Assembly: GCF_025380365.1 (NCBI RefSeq)
Contig: NZ_JAOCQF010000001.1
Span: 372,001-436,000 of the forward strand
Length of the DNA: 64,000 nt
From: Albidovulum sediminis
Lineage (GTDB): Bacteria; Pseudomonadota; Alphaproteobacteria; Rhodobacterales; Rhodobacteraceae
Reading direction: 5' to 3'
Both the position numbers and the translations under genes were made by a program. This document shows, piece by piece, positions 24,163 through 31,784 of the stretch. Position 1 is the stretch's first letter, and each line of letters opens with the position of its first letter. Below the pieces are notes generated by a model. It saw nothing but the letters and a program-made list of their open reading frames with translations, did not search any database and was not told the DNA's origin.

Positions 24163-25737
24163 ATGCACACCACCGCATCCCCTGAACGCCGCGCCCGGCC
24201 GGGCGGACGTGCCGCGCGTCTTGCCCTTCGGGGCGCGGCGCCCGATCCCGACCGCAAGCCTGTCCGGGCCGGGGTGTCGGGCGGGCGCTACAACCCCCTG
24301 ACGGAGCCGGACGTTCTGGCGATCCACCGCGCCGCACTGGAGATTCTGGCAACCGTCGGCATCGGGCAGGCGACGGCAGAGGTCGTCGCTATCGCCACCG
24401 CGCAGGGGTGCCGCCTCAGTCCGCGCGGGCGGCTCCTGTTCCCCTCCGCGCTGGTCGAAGACCTGCTGACGAAGGCGGCGCGCGAGTACATGATCTGCAG
24501 CCGTGACCCCGCGCATGCCGATCTGCATGTGGGCGGAAGCCGCGTCCACTACGCAACCTCGGGCGAGGCGGTGTCGGTCCTCGACCCCGCGACGCGCCGC
24601 TACCGGCCTTCGACGCTGTGCGATGTCTACGACACCGCGCGGGTGACCGATGCGTTGCCGAATATCCACCAATACGGCCAGATGGTCGTGCCGACCGAGA
24701 TCGAGGATCTGGTCGAGGCCGACATCAACGTGGCCTATGCCGCGCTGGCCGGGACGACGAAGCCGGTCGAGCATGCGGTGAACGCGGTCGGCTCGTTGCC
24801 GGCGCTGATGGAGATTTATGCGACGGTGGCGGGGTCGGAGCGCCGGTTCCGCGACCGGCCCTTCGTCTCGTTCGGGGGCTGCCCGATCGTGTCGCCCTTG
24901 CGCTTCGCGGCCGACAGCCTGGATGTCATGGTCGCGACCGCGCGGCTGGGCCTGGTCAGCGACATCGCCATCGCACCGCAGGCGGGGGCGACGGCGCCCG
25001 CCTATCTGGCCGGCACGCTGGTGCAGGTGGTGGCCGAGGCGCTGGCCTGCCTCGCAGTCGTCAACATGGTCAATCCGGGTTGCCCGATGTCCTTCGCCGC
25101 CTGGCCCTTCACCGTCGACCTGAGGACCGGCGCCTTTGCCGGCGGCTCGGCCGAGGTGGCCGTGCTGATGGCCGCCATCGCGCAGATCGGCCGCTTCTAC
25201 GACGTGCCGACGACGGTTGCGACCTCGATGTCGGATGCGAAGATGCCCGATGCGCAGATGGGCTACGAGAAGGGCATCAGTTCCATCGTCGCGGGGCTGG
25301 CGGGGGCCAACCGGATCATGGAATCGGCGGGCATGATGGCAAGCCTGATGGGTGTGTCCTACGAGGCGCTGGTGATCGACAACGACATGCTGGGCATGGC
25401 GCAGCGCGTGGTGCGCGGGATCGAGGTGACGGAGGAGACGCTGTCGGTCGGGGCGATCCGGGCGGCTGTGCTGGGCGAGGGGCATTTCCTCGGCGCCGCG
25501 GACACGCTGAAAAGCATGGAGACGGAATACCTCTATCCCGCGTTGGCCGACCGCTCCTCGGTTCAGGTCTGGACCGCGGACGGGGCCAGCACGATCGAGG
25601 AGCGCGCCCGCGATGCGGCGGCGGCGCTGCTGGCGGGGCATTTCCCGCAAGCGATCGCCCCGGAGGTCGACGCGCGGCTCCGCGACCGCTTTCCGATCCG
25701 CCTGCCGGAGGATCGGATGCGGCCGGCCGCAAACTGA
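24163..25737 (+). CDS. MttB-family (trimethylamine methyltransferase-like) protein
   Basis: This 524-residue protein belongs to the MttB superfamily of amine methyltransferases, seen in LEILATVGIG near the N-terminus, the barrel segments (GCPIVSPLRFAADSLDVMV, YEKGISSIVAGLAGANRIM) and EAGHFL-like GEGHFLGAADTL. No in-frame amber codon interrupts it, so it is of the non-pyrrolysine kind, whose characterised members demethylate glycine betaine, carnitine or proline betaine with a corrinoid protein. No corrinoid protein or activase lies in the window. ATG at 24163 follows AGGAG. A basic N-terminal extension of about 40 residues precedes the domain. Confidence 0.85.
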   Translation: MHTTASPERRARPGGRAARLALRGAAPDPDRKPVRAGVSGGRYNPLTEPDVLAIHRAALEILATVGIGQATAEVVAIATAQGCRLSPRGRLLFPSALVEDLLTKAAREYMICSRDPAHADLHVGGSRVHYATSGEAVSVLDPATRRYRPSTLCDVYDTARVTDALPNIHQYGQMVVPTEIEDLVEADINVAYAALAGTTKPVEHAVNAVGSLPALMEIYATVAGSERRFRDRPFVSFGGCPIVSPLRFAADSLDVMVATARLGLVSDIAIAPQAGATAPAYLAGTLVQVVAEALACLAVVNMVNPGCPMSFAAWPFTVDLRTGAFAGGSAEVAVLMAAIAQIGRFYDVPTTVATSMSDAKMPDAQMGYEKGISSIVAGLAGANRIMESAGMMASLMGVSYEALVIDNDMLGMAQRVVRGIEVTEETLSVGAIRAAVLGEGHFLGAADTLKSMETEYLYPALADRSSVQVWTADGASTIEERARDAAAALLAGHFPQAIAPEVDARLRDRFPIRLPEDRMRPAAN

Positions 25738-25740
25738 AAC

Positions 25741-25762
25741 GGGCGGCCTCCGTGGGCCGCCC
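25741..25762. terminator. Bidirectional hairpin terminator
   Basis: GGGCGGCC at 25741-25748 pairs perfectly with GGCCGCCC at 25755-25762 around a 6-nt loop, four bases after the MttB-like stop and 25 before the end of the convergent acidic-protein gene. There is no clear U-run on either side, so efficiency is uncertain. Confidence 0.55.
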
Positions 25763-25786
25763 GCCTGATGCCGGTCTGCCCGGTTT

Positions 25787-26680
25787 CTATTCGGTCACAA
25801 GGACGATCTCTTCCTCGACCGGGACCTCGCCTTCGGCCAGCTCCTCGCCCTCGACCGGTACTTCCTCGACAAGCTCTTCCTCGGGCGTCAGGTCAAGACC
25901 CCACTTGTCGCCCATCTCGTCGAAGAGCTCTTCCTGCTGGGCTTCGTCGAGCGGCTTGTTGGATTCGTCGATGATGCGCTGCTTGGAGTCCTCGAGGAAC
26001 TGGTCATAGGCATCCGCGATCGCTTCCGCCTCCAGTTCCTCCGCGATCGCGTCCGCCTCGGCCTGCTTCTCCGCAAGTGCGGCGTCGTCGATGCCGTCGC
26101 AGTTCGCGGAGCAGTCGACCAGGCCGTTTTCGTCCACCGAGTATTGCGGGTCGGTATCCGGATCAGTCCCTTCGTTCAGGGCATCGGCGATTGCCTGCGG
26201 GTCGGCCATGACGTCGCTTGTGTCCACGAAACCGTCAAGCGCGGCCTGCTGCTCAGGCGTCAGTTCCGCGCCCGAGGCGGCCATCGCCGCCAGGCGCACC
26301 TGCGACAGGGCACCGATGGTGCCGTTGAAGTTGCCGTTGGCGATATGGGCGTCGAGCGCGTTGGTGTTCGCGTTCATCGCGTTCCACTTGCCCTTCTGGC
26401 TCGGATGCAGCGTGCCGTCGGCCGACGCCACCTTGGCGGCCTTGCCGTTTGCGGCGGCGGACTTGCCGCTGGCCGACTGGCCCTTGGCTTTGCCGTTACC
26501 GTTACCGCCATTGCCGTTGCCGCCATTGCCGTTTCCGCCGGCCTTGTCGGACTTGGCGTAGGCCGCACCGTCCCAGCCGATGCCACCCAGGGGGGCGAAG
26601 CCGGGGGCCGCCGCCAGCACCGCGGCCAATGCGCAGCACGACAGTATCCGCACCGTTTTCGTCCTGTCAGAATATCCCAT
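25787..26680 (-). CDS. Secreted Gly/Asn-repeat and acidic low-complexity protein
   Basis: This 297-residue protein has a signal peptide (residues 1-41, TM-like ILSCCALAAVLAAAPGFAPLG, cleavage near AYA). Next come a Gly-Asn repeat (GNGNGG units, residues about 48-64), a helical middle domain (LHPSQKGKWNAMNANTNALDAHIANG) and a strongly acidic C-terminal half (runs of E and D, ending PVEEEIVLVTE). I recognise no catalytic domain. The middle segment recurs in alphaproteobacterial hypothetical proteins as far as I recall. A surface, matrix or cation-binding role is possible but unproven. Confidence 0.75.
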   Translation of the reverse strand: MGYSDRTKTVRILSCCALAAVLAAAPGFAPLGGIGWDGAAYAKSDKAGGNGNGGNGNGGNGNGKAKGQSASGKSAAANGKAAKVASADGTLHPSQKGKWNAMNANTNALDAHIANGNFNGTIGALSQVRLAAMAASGAELTPEQQAALDGFVDTSDVMADPQAIADALNEGTDPDTDPQYSVDENGLVDCSANCDGIDDAALAEKQAEADAIAEELEAEAIADAYDQFLEDSKQRIIDESNKPLDEAQQEELFDEMGDKWGLDLTPEEELVEEVPVEGEELAEGEVPVEEEIVLVTE

Positions 26681-27055
26681 CGCTCGGTTCCTCGCTTGTT
26701 GTGCGCGCCATGGGTTCGGCGCAGCAGTCTGAATTCGGCAAGTCTAGTTGTCAGGATAGCGGAGGCGCGAGCTTTTCTGCGGCGGGAATTTGGCCGAATA
26801 GTGACCACTGGCGGGAACATGCTCGACAATAAGAGGCGATTTTACGGATTGTCGCCGACGACACCTCATGCCCCTGCACCGGCCTTGCGCCTTCGGCGAA
26901 CTTTCGCCCAGACTTTCTCCTCAGCGATTTTGCCAGCAACCACCAAGGCTTGCGTCGCGTTCGAGATTCGCAACCAGGGCGGGAATCTGGCTGCCCCCCG
27001 AGTCGCGCGGGGCAGCCCCGAGGCAAGGGGGCGGATCGTCGGGGCAATGGCAGGC
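26681..27055. other. Intergenic region left of the integrated element
   Basis: This 375-bp stretch holds the upstream region of the acidic secreted protein (minus strand) and the ancestral flank of the integration site. I see no gene with a ribosome site, no tRNA and no clear promoter. Base composition near 26740-26860 is noticeably more AT-rich than the genes. Confidence 0.4.
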
Positions 27056-27073
27056 TGGCGATCCCGGGAGGAC
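27056..27073. repeat. attL: 18-bp direct repeat copy of the tRNA-Arg 3' end
   Basis: TGGCGATCCCGGGAGGAC is identical to 37525-37542, and the match stops at both edges (27055 C against 37524 A; 27074 G against 37543 T). It repeats the CCA end, acceptor strand and part of the T arm of tRNA-Arg, as expected when an element enters the 3' end of a tRNA gene and restores it. Confidence 0.9.
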
Positions 27074-27114
27074 GGCGCCGCCGCCCGGATTTCTGACAGT
27101 TTTCAAAGTAGGCG

Positions 27115-27180
27115 ACGGGACACGAGCGCCGGAACGGGGCGCTTGGCGGCCAATAGGTTGCTGAGCGGTTCGGGACACAC
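27115..27180 (+). repeat. Candidate integrase arm sites, left end
   Basis: ACGGGACACG at 27115-27124 and CGGGACACAC at 27171-27180 share the core CGGGACAC in the same orientation. Equivalent copies lie near the other end at 37443-37453 and 37464-37473. One copy of each subtype (ending in CG or in CAC) is present per end. Arm-type sites of tyrosine integrases have this kind of layout; binding is inferred. Confidence 0.5.
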
Positions 27181-27201
27181 TTTGCAGGTGGGCGCGCGGC
27201 C

Positions 27202-27609
27202 ATGAATCAGCAAGCGCGCCTCGCGAACCTCTCCCGTCCCGGCCTTGCCTGGGAAGACATCGCCTGCCGCCTCGAATGCGCCGAGCGCCTGGCCGAGGCC
27301 ATCGCGGATGCTCATCCCGACGATGCCGCGCAGCTGATGACAGCGGCGCTCCTCGATCATGCCGCCCGGTCGCCTGTCGGTGACGTGTTCCTGAACGCCG
27401 AGGAGGATGCTCGCTGGTGGGCGAGCATCGCGCCGCCGCACCAGCTCGTCGCGGTCCTGGCAGCGACCCTCGACGCTCTGGGCAGCAAGGCGCTGCACCT
27501 GAAGATGCGCAAGCAGCTGTTCCTCACGCTTTGGAAGAGCTTCCCGACTGCCGATCGGCAGAACTTCGTCGATTACGCCGCGGGCCAAGGCAGAGGGGCA
27601 ACAGAATGA
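27202..27609 (+). CDS. Hypothetical element protein, 135 aa
   Basis: The protein has 135 residues, is helical in appearance (LECAERLAEAIADAHPDDAAQLMTAALLDHAARS) and has no signal peptide or recognised domain. The C-terminal segment contains conserved-looking KMRKQLFLTLWKSFPTADRQNFVDYA. It is the first gene after attL and overlaps the ATPase gene by ATGA, so the two are probably translated together. A replication- or partition-related role is suggested only by the neighbour. Confidence 0.65.
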   Translation: MNQQARLANLSRPGLAWEDIACRLECAERLAEAIADAHPDDAAQLMTAALLDHAARSPVGDVFLNAEEDARWWASIAPPHQLVAVLAATLDALGSKALHLKMRKQLFLTLWKSFPTADRQNFVDYAAGQGRGATE

Positions 27610-28490
27610 CGGTGGACCAGGTGCGCCAGATGATGAGTGCGGCCGAAGAGATCGACCCGTCGAGGGCCGCGCCGGGCGTCGGCGACAAGACGGTGACGCC
27701 GCTGCGCCGCGGCTTGGCTGATCACGCCAAGCGCCTCCTGGCGCGGATCGAGTTCGCAGGAGAGATCAGCCCGTCGCTTGATCGGGATTATGTGATCAAG
27801 GGCTGGATCGACCGGGGCGGGCTGTCGATCGTCTATGGTGACGCCAACGCCGGGAAGTCATTCTTCGCGGTCGATGTCGCTCACCATGTGCATGCGGGGG
27901 CGACCTGGGCGGGCTGCAAGGTGCGGCGAGGTGCGGTGCTCTATGTCGCGGCCGAGGGCGGGGCGCTGTTCGACAACCGGCTTGCCGCCCGACACGCGAA
28001 CTTCATGGTCCTGCGCGGGCCGATTCGGTTTGGCGGTCGAGGCAGCGACGGCCCGCCGCTGGCCGATACCGTGCGCCACCTGGCCGAGATCCACGGCCCG
28101 TTCGCGCTGATCATCGTGGACACCCTGGCGCGGACCATGGCCGGCGACGAGAACACGGCACCGGACGTGGCGGCGCTCCTGCGCGACCTCGATCTCATCC
28201 GGGAGCGGACGGGCGCGCATGTCATGGTCGTGCACCACAATGGCAAGGATGCGTCCCGCGGCGCACGGGGGCATTCCTCGCTGCGCGCGGCCGTCGATAC
28301 CGAACTGCACCTGTCGAAGGACGAGGACGGTCGGCGCTTGGTGCGCGTGACGAAGCAGCGGGACGGCGAAACCGGGCTGGAGCGCCGGTTCACCCTGAAA
28401 CAGGTGCAGCTTGGGTCCGACGCTGACGGCGATCCGGTCACCACCTGCATTGTTCAACACGAAGAGAGGGAGGAGCAGCGACTGTTCTAG
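27606..28490 (+). CDS. RecA/RepA-like AAA ATPase of the element
   Basis: This 294-residue protein has a RecA-like fold of the AAA_25 kind: Walker A GDANAGKSFF near residue 78, Walker B FALIIVDTLARTM near residue 170 and a sensor segment VMVVHHNGKDASRGARGHSSLRAAVD. Such proteins act as hexameric helicases or helicase loaders in phage, satellite and plasmid replication (RepA-like). ATG at 27606 has GAGGGG upstream. No primase or DNA polymerase gene is seen, so the element would depend on host or helper factors. Confidence 0.82.
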   Translation: MTVDQVRQMMSAAEEIDPSRAAPGVGDKTVTPLRRGLADHAKRLLARIEFAGEISPSLDRDYVIKGWIDRGGLSIVYGDANAGKSFFAVDVAHHVHAGATWAGCKVRRGAVLYVAAEGGALFDNRLAARHANFMVLRGPIRFGGRGSDGPPLADTVRHLAEIHGPFALIIVDTLARTMAGDENTAPDVAALLRDLDLIRERTGAHVMVVHHNGKDASRGARGHSSLRAAVDTELHLSKDEDGRRLVRVTKQRDGETGLERRFTLKQVQLGSDADGDPVTTCIVQHEEREEQRLF

Positions 28491-28889
28491 TCTGACCCGC
28501 CTCATTGTCCCGGCCGCGCCAGCACGGGCTGGCCCGCTTGTACGCCCCCCGCGACCTCATGGCGCCCCGGGGCTGATGCAGAGGCGACGACGACAGGAAG
28601 CCCGATCAGGACCGGGGAGCGAAGGCCAAGCGACCCCCAGACCTAACGCGGAGTCCGTGAACGGAGGCGGCTTGCCCGACGAAGAGAGAGGCGCGGAACA
28701 ATGAACAGAACGGCATATCGAACGGCCCAAGGGACCGGGTGGGGTTCCCCCCTAAAGGGGGAAACCCCCACTCCCTGCAGGAGGCCCTTGGCTGTCGAGG
28801 GGGAGGGGGGCAAATCCTTGGAGATCGACCGGCCCCAGACCCGCGTCACCCTCAACGGCAGATTTTTTTCTCGGAGGGGGTGAGATCGG
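28491..28889 (+). other. Non-coding or weakly coding gap inside the element, with a strong hairpin
   Basis: This 399-bp gap separates the ATPase gene from the small HTH gene. GGGGTTCCCCCC, TAAA and GGGGGAAACCCC at 28741-28768 form a very stable stem with a four-base loop. A 60-codon frame at 28701-28883 (start ATG, weak GAGAGG site) runs through the hairpin and codes Arg/Gly/Pro-rich sequence that matches nothing I know. It could be a terminator, a structured RNA or an origin; I do not call it a gene. Confidence 0.4.
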
Positions 28890-29150
28890 ATGTCTGAGGC
28901 TCAGGGTTCGCTGTTCGACCTCGGCCCGGAGTGCCCCCGGAGAGGGCGCGGGCGCCCAAGATTTGAGAAAAATAAAGAAAATCAATGGCTTGTTGACGCC
29001 ATGTTGCGGCATGGCATGACGCAGGACCAGATCGCGGAGCGCCTGGGCGTCTCCGTGCCGACCTTGCGGCGCTATTTTTTCAGCTCGCCGCACTGGAACC
29101 CGAAGGGCCTTGGCCCAGGACCTAGAGACCGGAAAGGAGAGGAAGAATGA
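28890..29150 (+). CDS. Small helix-turn-helix protein, 86 aa
   Basis: The protein has 86 residues with a clear helix-turn-helix at about 31-58 (WLVDAMLRHGMTQDQIAERLGVSVPTLRRYF) preceded by a basic, Arg-rich arm. It could be a small regulator or the DNA-recognition part of a terminase small subunit-like protein. The former is more likely because no large subunit is present. ATG at 28890 follows GGAGGGGG, and the gene overlaps the next by ATGA. Confidence 0.65.
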   Translation: MSEAQGSLFDLGPECPRRGRGRPRFEKNKENQWLVDAMLRHGMTQDQIAERLGVSVPTLRRYFFSSPHWNPKGLGPGPRDRKGEEE

Positions 29151-29356
29151 GGTCGAGTGAGATCGAGCAGGCCCTGATCGAGGCTCAAGCGAAAGGGGTT
29201 GAGGAGCTGGCGGCCGTTTCGACGCTGCAGCTCTACATCATGTTGGCGAGCGTCACTGTCGCAATTTCGCTGCGCCGCGGGCGTGGCGAGGCAGCCGCAG
29301 ATCTTCACGATCTGGCCGATGTGATCGCCGACGAGCGGCGCAGGGTGGTGAACTGA
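29147..29356 (+). CDS. Hypothetical element protein, 69 aa
   Basis: The protein is 69 residues, mostly helical, with an alternating polar/apolar centre (LQLYIMLASVTVAISLRRGRGEAAADLHDLADVIADERRR). The hydrophobic stretch is too short and broken for a confident membrane helix. It has a good AGGAGAGG site and 4-nt and 1-nt overlaps with its neighbours, which supports translation. No family is recognised. Confidence 0.6.
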   Translation: MRSSEIEQALIEAQAKGVEELAAVSTLQLYIMLASVTVAISLRRGRGEAAADLHDLADVIADERRRVVN

Positions 29357-29574
29357 TGCGCAGCGTCTCCCGGGAAGAAGCGGCGCAGATCGCCGTGCAT
29401 CGGTTCCGGGCCTCTCGCGCAGCGGCCCGGATGAGTGACGCGGAGCTGGAGGGATGCCTGATAGCGTTCCTGCGCGAGAGGTCCAAGCGCGACGGCCTGA
29501 CCGCAGCCTCGGCCTGGTGCATGCACTGGGGCGACAAGCTGATGCTCGCAGCTGGTCGAGAAGGTGACTCTTGA
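29356..29574 (+). CDS. Hypothetical element protein, 72 aa
   Basis: The protein is 72 residues and basic at the N-terminus (REEAAQIAVHRFRASRAAARMSDAELEGCLIAFLRERSKRDG), ending in a Trp-rich segment (ASAWCMHWGDKLM). ATG at 29356 overlaps the previous stop (TGATG). It has no recognised domain. It occupies the position before the protease where phages carry packaging genes, but it is far too small to be one. Confidence 0.6.
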   Translation: MRSVSREEAAQIAVHRFRASRAAARMSDAELEGCLIAFLRERSKRDGLTAASAWCMHWGDKLMLAAGREGDS

Positions 29575-29713
29575 TCATGCACCATATTTTGCGTATCGTT
29601 GCCTGCAAGTCGCAGCCCTTGGCGCGTCGGACATATGCGCGGCAGCTCTCCAGCGTCGCAGCACAACGGAAACCCGGCGCCTCGCGTCGGTTCGGTGCTA
29701 ACGGAGGGCTGCG
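29575..29713. other. Short gap before the prohead protease
   Basis: These 139 bases are less GC-rich at their start (CACCATATTTTGCGTATCG) and may hold the promoter for the virion gene block. No -35/-10 pair with good spacing is evident. Confidence 0.3.
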
Positions 29714-30415
29714 GTGAATACACCCCTCAAATTCGATGCTCCTCTTCGGTTCGGCTTGGCCCTTGAAGCCAAGGCGAGCGCTCAAGGGCATATCTCCGGG
29801 CTTGCCTCGCCCTTCGGCGGGGAACCGGATACCTACGGCGACGTCATCGCGCCTGGTGCCTACGCGGCTTCCCTGGCGCGTCACGAGGCCGAGAAAACAG
29901 CGCCCGTCATGCTTTGGGGCCACGATCAGACCCGCGTCGTCGGGCGGTGGGACGCCCTCCACGAAAGGGCGGACGGGCTCCACGTCGAAGGCTTTCTGAA
30001 CATGGCAACGGCAATGGGCCGGGACGCCTTCGAACACCTGAAGGCCGGCGATCTCTCAGGCCTCTCGATCGGTTTCGTGGTGCCGAAAGACGGCGCATCC
30101 ATGGACTATCGAACCGGCGTGCGCACGCTGACCAAGATCGACCTTTGGGAAATCTCGCTGGTGGCTCTTCCAGCGGCACGGCGCGCGCGGGTTCGGAGTG
30201 TGAAGTCGATCGGCGGGCCGGAGGAGCTGCGCGACCTGTTGCGCTCGCACGGGCTGCCGCATCGCTTCTGCGAAAAGGTCGCGGCCGGCGGATGGGCCGC
30301 GCTCGAAGGCAAGAGCATCGAAGACCTGGAAGCCGAGGCGCGCGCCGCGGCTGTTTCTGAAACCCTGGCCCAAGCTCTCGGCATTCTGCGCGAGACGGCC
30401 AAATCAATGAGGTAG
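29714..30415 (+). CDS. HK97-family prohead protease
   Basis: This 233-residue serine protease of the U35 family cleaves scaffold and capsid N-termini during head maturation. The family pattern is visible: GHISGLASPFGGEPDTYGDVIAPGAYA, then the catalytic His in VMLWGHDQTRVVGRWD and the serine in LSGLSIGFVVPKD. GTG at 29714 follows GGAGGG. It is directly followed (4 nt) by the capsid gene, the usual order. The length and motifs are intact. Confidence 0.9.
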   Translation: MNTPLKFDAPLRFGLALEAKASAQGHISGLASPFGGEPDTYGDVIAPGAYAASLARHEAEKTAPVMLWGHDQTRVVGRWDALHERADGLHVEGFLNMATAMGRDAFEHLKAGDLSGLSIGFVVPKDGASMDYRTGVRTLTKIDLWEISLVALPAARRARVRSVKSIGGPEELRDLLRSHGLPHRFCEKVAAGGWAALEGKSIEDLEAEARAAAVSETLAQALGILRETAKSMR

Positions 30416-30419
30416 CGAC

Positions 30420-31616
30420 ATGGATCCTCTTCTGGAAATCAAGACGACCCTGGAAACGATCAAGGGCAAGGCGGGCGAAGTGGACGGCGTGAAGGCCGAC
30501 ATCGAAACCCTGAAGCGCAGCTTCGAAGACCTCGAAGCGGTGATTTCGCGGCCGGCCGGCAATGGCGGTGGCGAGTACGTTTCGCCGCAACAGAAGGAAC
30601 ACGCGGACACCTTCGCGAAGTGGTTGCGGAATCCGCGTGACATGGAGATCAGGGCGCAGCTGCGGGCGCTGGAAACGAAGACCGCCTCCGGCCTTTCGGA
30701 CAGCTCGGGCGGTGCGCTGGTGCCGGAGCTGATCGTCAATCAGATCCTGAAGCGGCTGAAGGATGGCAGTGTCATCCGGTCGCTTGCCAGCGTTCGCAGC
30801 GTCGGTACCTCCGATGTGAAAATGATCCTGTCGAACAACGAAGCTTCTTCGGCATGGGTCGGTGAAACCGGAACGCGCAGCCAGACGACCGAGCCGACGA
30901 TCGAGCCGCGATCGCCGACCTTCGGCACGCTCTACAGCTACGTCTACACGACCGAAGAGCTGGCGATGGACAGCCAGTTCGATATCGCCTCCTGGTTCTC
31001 CGATGCGATCGCAGATGAGATGATAGTGCAGGAGGGTGTCGCGTTCATCTCCGGGAACGGGTCGAACAAGCCGACTGGCATGCTCAACACGTCTCCGTCT
31101 TCGGCAGGCGACAATGACAGCCCGGCGCGCAACGTGGCGGCGTTCAAGTACGTCCCGACCGGAGTCGCGGGAGCCTTCCCCGCCGACATGCTCGGATCGC
31201 CGGCCAGCAACCCCGCCGATGTCCTGGTCGATACGGTCTATGATCTGCGCGCGCCCTACCGTCGCAATGCCTCCTGGCTGATGAACTCTGCGACGGCTGG
31301 CGTGCTGCGCAAGTGGAAGGACGCGGACGGTCGGCACATCTGGACCGACAGCCTGGCCGCAGGGCAGCCCGCGCGGCTGATGGGTTATCCCGTGGCGATC
31401 GACGAGGCCATGCCGGACATCGGATCGAACACCTTCCCGGTCGGCTTCGGCGATTTCAGCCGGGGATACGGGATCTTCGATCTGGGCGGGCTGCGGATCA
31501 CGATCGACGACAACATCACCACGCCGGGCCTGGTGAAGTACTACTTCCGCAAGCGCGTCGGCGGTTGCGTCCTGAACAACAATGCGGTGCGCTTCATCAA
31601 GTGCGCTGCTTCCTGA
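30420..31616 (+). CDS. HK97-family major capsid protein
   Basis: This 398-residue capsid protein has an N-terminal scaffold-like delta domain (about residues 1-85, coiled coil IKTTLETIKGKAGEVDGVKADIETLKRSFEDLEAV). The HK97 fold follows: LSDSSGGALVPELI at the N-arm, ETGTRSQTTEPTIE of the E-loop region, the VQEGVAFISGNGSNKPTGML motif and the P-domain end. The cleavage point expected for the protease is near KTASG. It would allow the element to build its own shell. Confidence 0.92.
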   Translation: MDPLLEIKTTLETIKGKAGEVDGVKADIETLKRSFEDLEAVISRPAGNGGGEYVSPQQKEHADTFAKWLRNPRDMEIRAQLRALETKTASGLSDSSGGALVPELIVNQILKRLKDGSVIRSLASVRSVGTSDVKMILSNNEASSAWVGETGTRSQTTEPTIEPRSPTFGTLYSYVYTTEELAMDSQFDIASWFSDAIADEMIVQEGVAFISGNGSNKPTGMLNTSPSSAGDNDSPARNVAAFKYVPTGVAGAFPADMLGSPASNPADVLVDTVYDLRAPYRRNASWLMNSATAGVLRKWKDADGRHIWTDSLAAGQPARLMGYPVAIDEAMPDIGSNTFPVGFGDFSRGYGIFDLGGLRITIDDNITTPGLVKYYFRKRVGGCVLNNNAVRFIKCAAS

Positions 31617-31717
31617 TCAAGGGCAGGGCCTCCTCTCTCGGCTTAGCCGATGGCCCTCCCTCCTGCCTAAACGGACGGGCAGGCCGACCAGCTGGCGGTG
31701 TCGGGAACAACACCAGC

Positions 31718-31753
31718 GGCCCGGGCGCACCACTGTCTCGGTGCGGCCCGGGC
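31718..31753 (+). other. Large hairpin between capsid and tape-measure genes
   Basis: GCCCGGGCGCACC (31719-31731) pairs with GGTGC plus GCCCGGGC (31740-31753) with a single bulged G and an 8-nt loop. A second palindrome, TCGGCTTAGCCGA, lies upstream near 31639-31651 inside an AGGGCC/GGCCCT pair. There is no U-run. The 168-bp gap otherwise contains no frame with a ribosome site. It may cap the abundant capsid message. Confidence 0.5.
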
Positions 31754-31784
31754 ACCTTCCTCCACCTAGACAAGGTTTGTAGGC

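Noticed and set aside
24163-25737. Pyrrolysine-containing trimethylamine methyltransferase
   Set aside because: The frame has no internal amber codon and no pyl genes are seen, so the MttB-like protein is of the non-pyrrolysine class.
26480-26550. CRISPR-like short repeats
   Set aside because: The repeated units are codon repeats inside a gene coding Gly and Asn, with no spacers and no cas genes. No CRISPR array was seen anywhere in the window.
28701-28883. 60-codon gene in the gap of the element
   Set aside because: It has an ATG with only a weak ribosome site and runs straight through a perfect C-run/G-run hairpin; the product is low complexity, so I list the gap as structured DNA instead.
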